A stretch of 64,000 bases of DNA from Anthoceros angustus (lineage: Eukaryota; Streptophyta; Anthocerotopsida; Anthocerotales; Anthocerotaceae): positions 558,001-622,000 of the forward strand of contig VJWM01000134.1 in the NCBI GenBank assembly GCA_010909165.1, written 5' to 3'. The notes under the pieces are model-generated. The model had not been told where the DNA came from. It searched no databases and was given only the letters and a program-made list of their open reading frames with translations. A program made the translations under genes and the position numbers. Every line of letters starts with the position of its first letter. Within the stretch, counting starts at the first letter, position 1. This document shows positions 44,956 to 56,717 of this stretch, in pieces.

Positions 44956-47402
44956 GAGATCATTTTTGAGTTTTTATTTATGTGCGTGTATGTATCCTAG
45001 TGCCGAAGATGACCTAGTGCACTTCCATCTCTTTGTTCTTTACTCCCGCTTAAAATATGATTTCTAGATTATTCTTGACCAAGTGATATCCTAGATTTTT
45101 ATGTATATTAAAAAGAATTAAAAAATACAAATAAAATAATTCATAAAATCTTCAACGTACCTGGTAATTATATCATACATCAGCTGATGTTTGCACAGCA
45201 GAAAAAACGTAAGTTGAATGTGGTATCCTAGGAACAGGTCATTGTAACAATACTAGGACCGAGATATTTGGGCTGAGATACTGTAAATACCGTCCATGGA
45301 TCACACGTGTCTGGTGTCCTGTGGCCCGACCAGCGCGGTGTGGCCACCACCTGCCCCCGTTCCGTTAGAAATCCTGGGCGTCAGCACGCTCAACAGGTGG
45401 GAACACGCGCTAAAAGTCTGCAGCAGTGGGGTGGGCCTTTAGCGATAATGGCAGGTGGGGCCGCTGCTACCTGCTGCTCCTAACCTCGGAGCGACATCCA
45501 CACACACGCTTTCTTTCGTCTGTGGTCCCGACTTCCCAATACCATGGCCATTACACCTGCCAGTCGGCCATTTCCATCGCTCCCGCATGCCGCATGCGCG
45601 CCACTCATGGGACGCCCCCGTCGTTAACATAACGGCCCGGCCCGGCCCGGCTCGGCCCTGGCTTTGGCTCGTAAGCCTGGCTTTCCAGTCCCTTCCCCCG
45701 TTTCTTCCCAGTAATGTATTAACCGCATTTCTTGTATACATTGGTGGTATGAACTCAAGGTAAGTAAGTATGTACACCCGCGCGTTAGGAGCCATGCCAT
45801 TCCACATCGTCTGCCCGCTGCCCCGCTGCCCCGCTGCCCGCTGGCTGGCCCGCTGCCCCGCTGCCCCGCTGCCCCGCTGCCCCGCTGCCCCGCTGCCCGC
45901 TGCCCGCTGCCCTGCTTTTCAAATTCGATCAGATCTCCGTCAGGTAAAGGTGACCGGCGGGCCCGACACCTGCTCACCCTTGTCCTGTAGCGACGCCGGT
46001 GGAAGGTGGTCGGTTGTGAGCGCGGTGCCGCGGCGGCCACCGGCGACCGGCTCGCCACCGGATGTCGCAAGACGGTTGGTGCGGGCCGGCCCTGCTTATC
46101 CGGGCACCCGTCTTGGATGCCACCCACGTCGCCCGATTAGCTCGCTTGCTTCGCGTATTGGTGGCCTTGGCGCTTGCCTCACGGTTACCAAGCTCCGCGG
46201 CTCGTCGTTGCCAACGGCGGACAACGGACATTATCAAATCTCGCCACTTCCCATTGGATATTATTCACCTGCTTTCCCCGCCCCCTTCATGCTTGATTCC
46301 ACTCCCCGCTTGTGCAACTGTGCAACTGTGCGCCTTGCAACGCGGTGCCCGCCGCAACAACCAAGCGCTTTCCCTTTTCTCTTTCTACCTCCCTTCCATG
46401 CTTGCTTGCTTCCGAGTGTTATCTACATTGCGCCAACCGAGATGTAGGCTCTCTACATATAGATATTATTTTTTTTGTTTATATAAATATGAATAAATAT
46501 AAGTTTACAGATATTTTCAAAAAATTATTTAATCTAAATTTTTTTATGACCGAGGTCAATACAATTATATACACGTTTTCCAATGTACGAAGCCAAATGC
46601 CCACTAGTCTTTTCATTCACTTATTGAGATAAGAGAGAACGGGAAGTTGAGGAGAGTATGGTATTGAAGAGAAATGGAGAAAGAGTTAGTCGTCTCCATA
46701 GTAATTGTTAATGAAAGGTTAGTCGAAGGTCTATTACTTGTAGAGTATCTACAAAGTCTAGAATGGTGTTAGAGACCTAGTCCAAGAACAAAAGGTTAAT
46801 CAAAGGTCTATTTTAATACTTGTGGCTTAGGGGTTCATTCGTGGAGGCTAGGCCCCTGGCTCTTGACGCTTTAGTGGGTTGTCCCCTCGAATAGATAGAT
46901 TTTCCCTTCTCTTCGTTTCAATAAAGTCTTCATTGTTCCTTTTAATACTTGTGCAGTGTCTAGAATAGTATTAGAGACCCGGTCTAATACATATATGCTA
47001 AAATTTAAAATCATTTTAATAGTCTTCAACTCTAACATTTGGGCACTAAAATCTTTTGATGTGCTTCAATATCATATAATTTGTACGTATATGCCTGTTT
47101 TGTTTTCACTCCCACCTACTACTAGACTAGGCCTGTTTCCTTTGTATTCCGGAGGTGGGACTGGTCTTCATTTGTAGCAATGTATGGGGGTGTGGACGAA
47201 GGGAAGGAGACGGAAGTACGAAGTATCAACGTGGAGAAGTAGGAAAAAGTAAAATGTAGGAACGATTTTTGCTAGGGTTTATGATTATTACGCATTTATT
47301 TCACTAATTACTGTGACGTTAACGCGGGCGCGGCAAAGAGGAGGGAGGACTAAAAGAAAGGATGACGAGGGTGTTAGGAGTAAGGCGACTAGACTAGTCT
47401 AG
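44956..47402. other. Intergenic with CCCCGCTG minisatellite
   Basis: 45818-45915 is a tandem array of CCGCTGCC/CCCCGCTG units (8-9 bp). GCCCGGCCCGGCTCGG-type runs occur at 45638-45655. From 46450 the DNA is AT-rich. Two related segments near 46750-46790 and 46955-46990 (tctagaat(g/a)(g/t)t(g/a)ttagagac) suggest duplicated repeat ends. No gene recognised; the last few hundred bp should contain the SEUSS promoter and leader. Confidence 0.45.
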
Positions 47403-48954
47403 ACTAGCGTAGAGGAGAAGCCGGAGGAGGTGACAGCGTCGGAGGCAGTGTCGGAGGCGAGCCGGGAGTGGCGTGGGTTGGCGCTGGCGCTGGAGCAGTG
47501 CTTGGAATCGAGGCAGCGGGCGGCGGAGGCCGCAGCCGCACCGGGAGCGGGAGCGGGAGCGGCGCTACCTCCTCCGGTGGCGCCAGCACAAGGGGGAGCA
47601 GGAGCGGGAGGGGCAGGAGGAGGAGGGGGAATAGCTGCCGCGGCAGCCGCAGCAGGGGAGGAGGACGGTGGCGAGGCAGCTGCAGCTGCAGCTGCAGCAG
47701 GTGCCCCCTCCGCGCTTGCGCTTTCGCTTGCTGCCGACTTGGCTCCGTCCCAGCTGCTGGCCCCTCCCGCCACCACTGTGGGACACGACAATGTGCTCTT
47801 GCAACAGCAGTTGCAGCAGCAGCAGCAGCAGCAACAGCATCAGCATCAGCTGGGAGGGGCAGCGATGCTGCCGCAGCCGGGCGTCACGGCCCGCTCCCAA
47901 TTCAACAGCCTCAACATGCTGGCCGGCTTCTACAACCTCTCCTCCCTCAACGTGGCGGGCGCCGGTGCCGGCCCCGGGAATGCAAATTCCGGCGGAAGTG
48001 GAGGCGGAGGTGGAGGCGGGATGGGAGTGGTAGGAATGGGACCTGCTGCGGCCGCGGCTGCGCTCGGCCAGGCGCTCAATGCTGCAGCTGCCAGCAGCTC
48101 CGCGGGAGGAGCCACCTCGCTCACCGCATCGCAGACTGCTAATTCAGCCCTGTCTCAGCAGCACCGTGGCCTCCCCGACTCCATGGGCCTGCCTGCCTCC
48201 CCGCACTCCTTCACATCCAGCAATCTCAACCTCTCCGCCTCCGCTGCTTCCTCGCTAGCCAGGCAACAGCAGCAGCAGCCGCTCTCCAGAATCCACCTCC
48301 AGGAGCAGCAGCAGCACCTCACTTCGTCCTCGTCTGCTTCCAACTTGCTCTCCGACCAGATGGTCCAGCAGCAGCTGCACGCGGGAGGTGTTCAGCATCA
48401 GGCGCTCAATGGCCAGCAGCAACAGCAACAGCAGCAGCAGCCGCAGCAGCAACAGCAGCAGCAGCTTCTTGTCGGAGGACAGCTCAATGTGCTGAGCCAG
48501 CAATTGCAATCTCCGGCGGCATTAGGGCCGGTCAAGATGGAAGGCCAATCCAAGGACCCGGCGGGGCCGAGCCAGCAGCAGCAGCAAGCTGCGGGCCTGC
48601 TGGTGCCCAAGGCGGAGGTGAAGCCCGAGCCTGATCTGCAACAGCAGGTGGTGCAGCACGTGTTGCAGCGCTCCGACTCCACCTTGTCGGCGCAGTTGCA
48701 GCAGAGGCAAGAATTGCTGCAGCTCCAGCAGCAGCGGCAGCAGCAGCAGCAGCAGCTTCTGCTGCAGCAGCGGATGCTGCAGGCGCAGCAGCAGCAGCTG
48801 ATGCAGTCCTTGCCGCACCTGCAGCGGGTGCTGCCTAACCACCTCCAGCAGCAGTCGAAGCAGCAGCAGCTGCCGCAGCAGTTGCAGCTGCAGTTGCAGC
48901 TTCAGCAGCAGCAGCAGCAGTATCTGCAGCAGCAGCAACAACAACAGCAACTGC

Positions 48955-48985
<31 letters not shown>

Positions 48986-51903
48986 GTTGCAGCTTTTGCA
49001 GCAACAGCAGCAGCAAACGCAGGCCCTGTTAGCTGCTTCTCCGGCCAAGACTGCGCAGATTGAGCCTGGGATGTGCGCGAGAAGGCTCATGCAGTACATG
49101 TTCCACCAGCGGCATCGCCCTGATGTAAGCTCCGTCCTGCTTTAGTCTGCCGTTTCCGACATCCCGCATTCCCATCACCCTCCCCTGCTCACCTTGTTGC
49201 TTCCCTTGCCAGGACAACAACATCGGCTTCTGGCGGAAGTTCGTGGCTGAGTACTTCGGCCCGCGGGCAAAGAAGCGCTGGTGCGTCTCGTTGTATGGAA
49301 GTGGCGGACGGCAACCTACTGGTGTCTTCCCCCAGGTATCGTGGGGCTAGGGGCTGCTCTTCTGTCCATTCCGCGTCGTGCATTCGGGGCTCGGAACTTA
49401 CCTCCTCTGCTATGGCAGGATGTGTGGCATTGTGAAATATGTGGAACAAGGCCGGGTAGAGGTTTTGGTAAGCTGTTTGCACCTTCCCCTCGATCACAAC
49501 GGCAGAATGAGCAGATGTGCCTGTTTCGCTCTTTCTGCGTGTTGGTGGCCAGGCGCTCCTTCTTGAGCTGTTCCGTCAATTGCTGCTGCTCTGATGTTAT
49601 GGTGGTGGACTCTTGGCGTGTGGCTGGGATCCAGAAACGACTGTAGAAGTTCTTCCGAGACTGAGTAAGATAAAGTACGACAGCGGTATAACGGAAGAGC
49701 TGCTCTTTGTCGACATGCCGCATGAGTATCGCCTGAATTCGGGCCATATTGTTCTCGAATATGGCAAGGCCATCCAAGAAAGCGTCTTCGATACAATTCG
49801 AGTCGTGCGAGATGGGCAACTCAGAATCATCTTCTATCCAGACTTGAAGGTATAGGGTTCAGTGCGGCTTGACATATGAACATACCAATTTCATGCACTC
49901 TTCCTCAGCTTTTCTGATATTTTCTTTTGAATGGGTATTACACAATACCTCCTTTCTGGGAGGTTGTTGCCGGTCGTGAAGTATTGAACACTTGTTTGTT
50001 TCTCGGTACCCTGCCTACATTTTCCATAGCGCACCTCTGATAACCCTGCGATTTCTGACGGTCCAGATAAAGTCCTGGGAATTTTGTGCTCGTAGTCACG
50101 AGGAACTTCTTTCTCGAAGATTGATCGTTCCGCAGGTAACTAGCTGCCATGTTTATCGAATTGTGTTTTTGTCCTTTCGTTTGATTCCTTCATATGCGTA
50201 AAAGCTTGATTGCAACTCACCCTGGGAAGTCCTTGTGTGCAGGTGAGTCAATTGACAAGCATTGCGCAAAAGTATAATGCTGCAACACAAAACGGTAGCT
50301 CCAACCTCAGTCTGCAGGAAATGCAAACAAATTGCCATTTGTAAGTTTCTATTTTCTTCTCATTTAACAATGTCGGGCGATGCGATGCGTTGTCCACGGT
50401 ATGTGTCGTTGGTGGAAACTAGTAATAGTATGTTGTAAAAGTTTTCGGTTTCTCATGTCTCCAGGTTTGTTACAAGTGCAAGACAACTGGCAAGAAATCT
50501 GGAAGTGCCACCTGTGAACGATCTCGGGTACACAAAGAGATATGTTCGGTGCCTCCAGGTGTGCCTAGGAAAGATATGGCTGAGGTGCATCTATGGTATC
50601 ACCCTTGTCTCTCGGGACTAACTTGGTCCGCTGTTCCTTTCCAGATATCAGAGGTCGTGAACAGCATGAAAGATTTAATTGATTTCAGCCGGGATAATGA
50701 CATTGGCCCTACAGGTATGTTAGTGACATAGATGTGAACTTGTTGCAGCAAGCTCGGGATGGTCCACTCTGGGAGTTCGTTTTCTTATCTTCCATTTTGC
50801 TTCGTGTCATGTGTACAGCAAGTCTACTGAATTTTCCTCGGAAAAATTCAACTGCCGGTGTGGTGCAAAGCCAGTGTTTCTCTCAACATTCAGATCCACA
50901 GGTAGGGGCATCTTTGCTTGGGGAGCAGGTATCCAGTGTTTTACATCCTCTCCACCTTAGCAATGGGGGTAGCCATGCTGGAAATGCTTTGAACGGTGCT
51001 CCTCAAAATTCCAACCCCCTGAGCTCCTTCCCATCCTTGGTTCTTCGCACTGGTTTGAACACTTCACAAAACTTGCAGGCCAGTGTCCCGAACTCCATGT
51101 CAAATCCCCTCCAAAATGCGACGACTGGGATGTCTGGCTCTTTGCAGCAGGCATCACAGGCAAACCCAGTATGTTTTCAGAACTCCGTCTCATCAATTTC
51201 TGGACCCCTTCAACCAGCTCCCTTGAACAACGTCCTCTCCAGCACAATCCAGGAAGGCTCAGCTGCAAGTTTGTTGCAACAGAGTCCCCTTCAGTCCACC
51301 CAAATCAGTCAGCAGGATACCCAGAATGTTGTCCAACATTTTTTGCAAGAAATGATGATGAATCAGCAGATGACTGGAAGTGGCTCATTCCAGCAAAATG
51401 TTGGAGCTAGAGATGTTCTAGGTTCTATCTCAGCGCGTACTGGGTATGGTGGAAGCTTAAATGGCATGACCACTGGCGGTTCCTTGAGCAATGGGTCTGG
51501 AGGGATGGGGAATGGCAATGGATTGGTGGGGAGCCACGTAGGGAGCAACAACTCGTTTGCAGCAAATGCAGGAAGCTTGGGTACCATGGGTGGTGGGCTT
51601 AACAGTAGCATAAGGAATATGGGGGCTAATGTCGGCTCGCTGGGAAATATGAGCGCTATGAATACTCTCAGCGGGAGACTGAATTTGGCTTCTGTGACTC
51701 AAGGTCAGAGTCCGCAGTTGACACAAGGGCAGAGTCTGCAGTTGACACAAGGTCAGAACCTGCAGTTGACACAAGGTCAGAGTCTGCAGCTGCAGGACCC
51801 GAGTAACAGCCTTCAGCATGACTTGGCAGGGAACGGGCTCTTAGGCAACCTGGGCACATCTGCTGGGTTTGGTGGGCTACAGTACACCTGGAAGTCCCCC
51901 TGA
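47403..51903 (+). CDS. SEU: SEUSS-like transcriptional coregulator
   Basis: Nuclear adaptor of the plant LEUNIG-SEUSS corepressor, related to LIM-domain-binding/Chip proteins. The first exon is Ala/Gly-rich then massively Gln-rich (CAG runs, 47800-49030) and ends EPGMCARRLMQYMFHQR. The conserved LDB-like dimerisation core then spans spliced exons: DNNIGFWRKFVAEYF, KKRWCVSLYGSG, DVWHCEICGTRPGRGF, VEVLPRLSKIKYDSG, GHIVLEYGKAIQESVF, SWEFCARSHEELLSRR, VSQLTSIAQKYN, ARQLARNLEVPPVNDLGYTK and ISEVVNSMKDLIDFSRD. The last exon is Ser/Asn/Gly-rich with four QGQSxQLTQ-type repeats near 51700-51790 and ends YTWKSP. The frame is open from 47403 but has no ATG until 47865; the true start may lie in an unseen upstream exon. 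Confidence 0.88.
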
Positions 51904-53155
51904 CAGGAATACTTTCACATGGTATTCATGGGATGGTAACTTCATTTGTTCCTACTTTCCTGATAGCCACGGAGGAGGGTCTCTCATGGAAAATTTTTCC
52001 GGATGGCCAGTCAACGAAGTGGTTGGCTGTGGAGGTGTAGCCATGGTGACGGTTGTGTCTAAACTTTGCGGATGTGCACTGCTCTCAGCAATGGAATATC
52101 AGCTCAACCAAAGGTCAGACTTGCATGTATCTGGAGGTTTGACACCACAAGTTCCCGCCATGCACTGAAATGTCCTGCATATTGTTAAGTGAATCATTTC
52201 TCCCGTGCCATACAAGTTGACCCTCATCAGAGCGAGGGCAGGATTTGTCATGCATTCAGCACTGACAAAAGGATGCGGGTCAGGCTTAGGTACTCTGGCA
52301 TTGAAACCTTCTGTTTATCGGTTAACTTATGTAGCTGGGTTTAGATGCTACTAACAAGTGGATGGGCTCCATGCTGCTGACATGTCGATTGAGGGGATGA
52401 CTTCTCCTCCCCCCACAAACTGACCTGCCCCAGATTGTGATGGACAGTTTTGTTCCAGCGGTACATTATGTAATTTACTAAGATCCCAGATTGGAGGGGT
52501 AATTTGATGCATGTTCAGGCAGCATCAGTTTTGAAGCCAATAGTTAGCTGCTTGGTTTAGAATTTGTACAAGCGGATATGCAATACGGGAAATCCCAAGC
52601 TATGCATCTCCAGACTTTTCTCGGGTTGGCAGAAGCTCTAGCAGTGGAAAGGTATCATCAACGTTTTGTTTCTTATGGTGCATGCCATTCAGTCTGCTGT
52701 GTCTGGTACCATCAGGAATGTCGCGGTGTAAGTTTCTATGGTTCACACAGTGATGCTTTAACTGTTGCTTAAGCTTCTCCTCTTTATGCTGCTCTGAAGT
52801 ACACTTCCGATGGATCTCCCACGGAGGAACTCCGGTTGTTGAGATGTGGCTTGGGCGTTGGTTGGCATTGCCAATGGTTACTTTGCTGCAGACCCTGAAG
52901 GAACGAGTCAACGTGTCTTATTCTTCACAGGAGAAGACTCAGCTATGTCGGTGGAAGAAAGTCTGTGTTGTATGGATTGTGTCACTGGACAAAACTCCTC
53001 GTCGCCCACGTTACACAAACCAATGTATCATATACAGTGTTGACTGATGGTACCGGATGTAGGTCTGGCTGTCTGGCACGACTGATGGACGTGCTGTGGC
53101 AATGTCGGATTCCAGGGCGGAGTACGATACGGAAATAAAGAACATTTATTTCCAG
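51904..53155 (+). other. Putative long SEUSS 3' UTR
   Basis: Follows the SEUSS stop without recognisable coding sequence. AATAAA at 53134-53139 is a plausible polyadenylation signal. A small unrecognised minus-strand frame begins just beyond. Confidence 0.45.
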
Positions 53156-53215
53156 ATTTAAAGCTGGAAAGGTTATAGTCTACGTTTAATGGTAAGCATT
53201 GTACATATCCAATTC

Positions 53216-53491
53216 CTACCCGATCATTTTCCTAATCCGATGTGACCAATTAATAACCGTGTGCAGCGCCCTCTGTCCAACGTCCATGTAGCCAAGCTGG
53301 GCAAGGTGCAGCTGCCAGATTGCGGTCAGGGAATGTGCCAACGTTTCCATGAAAGCGCGTCTCGTCATAAAGCTCCCACGTTCTGCATACGCGTACATGA
53401 CTTGCCGAAGCAGATACTGGATCTCCTTTCTCTGAACAGACAACAAGCGTGGTCCTTGGGATATAGCCTCAGGGCCTCTCAGCATATCCAT
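53216..53491 (-). CDS. Hypothetical small frame
   Basis: 91 codons on the minus strand with protein-like composition (QRKEIQYLLRQVMYAYAER, TLAHSLTAIWQLHLAQLGY). Predicted mostly helical; no family recognised. It may be a terminal exon, a transposon remnant or chance. Confidence 0.25.
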   Translation of the reverse strand: MDMLRGPEAISQGPRLLSVQRKEIQYLLRQVMYAYAERGSFMTRRAFMETLAHSLTAIWQLHLAQLGYMDVGQRALHTVINWSHRIRKMIG

Positions 53492-53634
53492 TCGAGCCAG
53501 GGTTAGGATGACACCGCTAATCGGGTGTCCAGTGTGTACAGATAATGTGATTTGTCACGAACTTCTGTCGTGAACCGTGCAATTGTGGCTCAGCTTCCTG
53601 CAATCTCTTATATGTAACTACTTTCAGCTCGGAC

Positions 53635-53850
53635 GTTACTGGTGACCTATTGATTGAAAGCTAGAAAAGGTTACAAAGCTAGAAAAAGTTACTGGTGACA
53701 TATTGATTAAAAGCTTGAAAAAGTTACTGGTGACATATTGATTGAAAGCTTAAAAGTTGAAAAAAAAGGCCTTGTTTGCTTTGATTGAAAGCTTAAAAGT
53801 TCAAAAAAAAGGCCTTGTTTACTTTGATTAAAAGCTTAAAAAGATATCAT
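53635..53850. repeat. Local tandem duplications (GTTACTGGTGAC / AAAGCTTAAAAG)
   Basis: GTTACTGGTGACATATTGAT-type units recur at about 53636, 53689 and 53727, and a second ~55-bp unit (TTGATTGAAAGCTTAAAAGT, then AAAAAAAGGCCTTGTTT) recurs at about 53738 and 53786. Confidence 0.85.
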
Positions 53851-53871
53851 CGAACTCGTGTAGCTTTGTGA

Positions 53872-53962
53872 AGGAGTCGAACCCACACTCTCACACTTGT
53901 TAGGGAGTCGAACCCACACTCTCACACTTGTTAGGGAGTCTAACCCACACACTCTCACTCCC
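53872..53962. repeat. 33-bp repeat carrying B-box-like motif
   Basis: Three units reading (+) GGAGTCGAACCCACACTCTC then ACACTTGTTAG. On the minus strand each gives GTGGGTTCGACTCC, matching the pol III B-box/T-arm consensus. Suggestive of a tRNA-derived SINE fragment amplified in tandem; no A box was located. Confidence 0.6.
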
Positions 53963-54674
53963 CTGTGGATGCTCCAGCCCTTTCTGAGTTATCAGTGCTT
54001 ATTACTGCTACCGAAGTCGACTCATAAATGTATGTGTCTCGTGAGGCCGGTTGGCTAGTGACCTCTGGCAAGAAACGCGCAGGGCCTGAATCTACTCATA
54101 TTGAGTCGTTCGACTCACTTTTTGAGCTCTTGAATTTCTTTCACACAGGGATGCCACTTGAAACCGGATTTCACAAGATGCCTCTCCCCAACGGCGTCTA
54201 CCTACGTCTACCTATGGTTCTTCTGAATTGAATTGGAGGCGCTCGCACCTGAAACTCCTTGAGCCGTAAGAGCCATGCGTTGGAGAAGATATGTGGCAAG
54301 CGTATATGAAGTCCCTGGACCACTCACGGCAGCTTGTCATTCATGTTTTTCTCTAAGAAACAAGCTCAGAACACAGCGAAACGAGCAAATCACAGCAGAC
54401 TATGCGGATTATGGTTTGGAGCTTGGTCTTGGTAGCACGTCCATGCTACCCGTGTCCCGAGAAGACATCCGGTCAGCGAAGCACAAACGAGCCCAGACTG
54501 ATAAGCCGTGCAATGCTTCCGAAGCTGATACAGCATGCCTATGAGACAGAATTCCCTTGACGGTCCTGATCCGACGGGACAGGAAGTCAGGAACCCCTAA
54601 ACTAGGTTCGGCATAACCCCCTGCAGACTCGATGCCAGTTTCGGACCCCTGACCCTTCGCAGCCTTTTGCCGCA
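53963..54674. other. Intergenic, HISN2 upstream region
   Basis: No gene recognised. Should contain the HISN2 promoter and leader. Confidence 0.4.
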
Positions 54675-56179
54675 ATGGAGCGTGTGGCCTTGCGGACGGT
54701 GTGCTGTAATGTGCCTGCACTTCAGCAAATTGCAGCGGAAGTGCCCGCCGGCCGCTGTGTCTGTGGTACCTCCATCCCTAAAGGCTTTCTGGGTCTCAGC
54801 TGGGATGGAAGGTCTCTGCTCCCAGCACCGAAAAGGATGGAGTATGTGAAAACAAGGGCACATTTTGGGGTAGCTGCAAGTGAGGATGATCGGCAGCTTC
54901 CACACGAGCGGAATCGCACCTCAGGTTTGCCCTGCCGGGGGCCTAATGTCCCACGAGCATTGGCAAGGGCGGAGCCGGTCTCCACTCCAGAGGTGCATGC
55001 TTTCTCCTCAGATTGTGTGGACTGCCACAGGTGTATGGTTGCATGTTAGGTTTGTGGGCATTGGAATCCTAGGCAGCAACGGGCGGAGGAGACTTGCATA
55101 GAATGACGTCTGGCAGGCCAGACTTGGGCTGATGATCCATGTAGGTGTTTGTCTGCTACTCGGTTTTGGGAATTGGGCGACCAAGATGTTGAGCCTCATT
55201 GAAAGCGAATTCTTCAGGTGGAGGCGTTTTTGGACTTGATCAAATGGGACAGCAAGGGGCTTGCAGTGGCTATTGCACAGCATGTAGACACGGGCGCCAT
55301 TCTGATGCAGGGGTTTGTAAATCGTGATGCAGTTTCTGCAACATTGGCGTCATGTAGGGCAACCTTTTTCAGTCGGAGCAGGTCTCAGTTATGGACTAAG
55401 GGAGAGACGTCTTCAAATTTCATCGAAGTGGAAGATGTCTTTCTAGACTGCGACAGTGATTCGGTATGACGTCGTGACCTTCTTGCGCTGTCTTATATGC
55501 TGATCATAGGCCTGTTCTGACGGGGCAATGCTGTGACAAGATTATTTATCTGGGAAAACCTGACGGACCAACATGTCACACCGGAGCTGAAACATGCTAC
55601 TTCACATCGGCCTCTCAGAAGGGACTACTTGCAAAACGGGTCAGTTAGCAGATTGTCTTCCCTGGATTTTGCCGCTGTGCATGTCAACTCTGCAGCAACT
55701 CGGGCTCGAACTGGGTGTGTTTCAGACGGCGCCTTCAACGCAGGCACTCACAACCTTGTACTCTCTGGAAGCCACAATTGCAGCCCGGAAAGTTGAGCTT
55801 TCGTCAGATACTGCGAAACCTTCTTGGACGAAGAAGCTTTTAACCAATCAAAGCCTACTCTGTTCGAAGATCAGGTCTGTTATCCTCTTGGTTGTCCATC
55901 GTTGGGAGTTGAATCGTTGAACTTTCCTCACTTGGCATGATCTGTGCTTCCATCCACAGAGAAGAAGCAGATGAGCTGTGCCGAACAGTCGAGCAGAACG
56001 AGGGCAAGCAAAGGACAGCCTCTGAAATGGCGGATGTTTTGTATCATACCATGGTGCTCCTGTCCGTGCAAGATGTCAAAATGGAAGAAGTCCTCGACCT
56101 GCTGAGAGCAAGATTTGCTCAGTCTGGAGTGGAGGAAAAGAACAGCAGGAAACAGAAAACAGAAGCCCCTCGAGCCTGA
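54675..56179 (+). CDS. HISN2: Histidine biosynthesis bifunctional protein HISN2 (HisI-HisE)
   Basis: Plastid enzyme catalysing steps 2 and 3 of histidine synthesis: phosphoribosyl-ATP pyrophosphohydrolase and phosphoribosyl-AMP cyclohydrolase. Exon 1 (from ATG 54675) encodes a transit-peptide-like N-terminus with several Cys and basic residues. After an intron, from about 55218: VEAFLDLIKWDSKGLAVAIA and VDTGAILMQGFVNRDAV, FFSRSRSQLWTKGETSS, DVFLDCDSDS; next exon YLGKPDGPTCHTGAETCYF (zinc ligands of the cyclohydrolase). The HisE half follows: TTLYSLEATIAARK, SWTKKLLTNQSLLCSKI, then REEADELCRTVEQNEGK with the acidic Mg-binding residues and EMADVLYHTMVLL, ending at TGA 56177-56179. Domain order (HisI then HisE) is that of plants and bacteria. 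Exon 1/2 border is approximate. Confidence 0.92.
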
Positions 56180-56717
56180 ATGTTACATTCACCATGGTCT
56201 GTAATTTACCTGAAGTCCGTCTTGTTCCAAGCAAGGCGGACAGATTTTGTGTCTGCTTTATCGTGCATCCACTCTGCAAGTAGAAGAATCCTCTGCAAGT
56301 AGGGATATTCGGACACAGAGCAGTACGTTGTGGGCTTGTGGCATGCCCGACGACACGTGTCTCCTCATTCCAAGGTCGATGTCTAAACACCCGGGTTCCC
56401 CGCGGATCACCCTGGCCCCTCATCCAGTCTACGCCCTGCACGCCATAGATCTGTTCGTGTCGCTCGAAAGCTTTTCGTGCACGTTTGTATCAGTTTTAGA
56501 ACAACAGTGGCCACGTCTGCGCAAAGTGCTGAAACCGCTGGATTGACAGGTTAATGAAGGATCCGCATTTCGCTGCTTCCGATTGGGAAAATGGGCGTGC
56601 TCCTGCTTGTCTGCTACTAGGAGAATTGTGTCCTCCCCTTCATCTGTTGCTGGGTTACCAGGTCCAGACGCTTGATCATCGCTCTCGGCTTTTCTGTGGG
56701 CTGCGGGGTGCGGCAAA
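56180..56717. promoter_or_regulatory. HISN2 3' UTR and PHT4 upstream region
   Basis: 538 bp between head-to-tail genes; no gene seen. Confidence 0.4.

Noticed and set aside
45770-46496. Pro/Arg-rich + strand frames of up to 225 codons
   Set aside because: Generated by the CCCCGCTG minisatellite and GC-rich DNA; no conserved domain.
48522-49016. Leu/Cys-rich minus-strand frames
   Set aside because: Antisense readings of the SEUSS CAG repeats.
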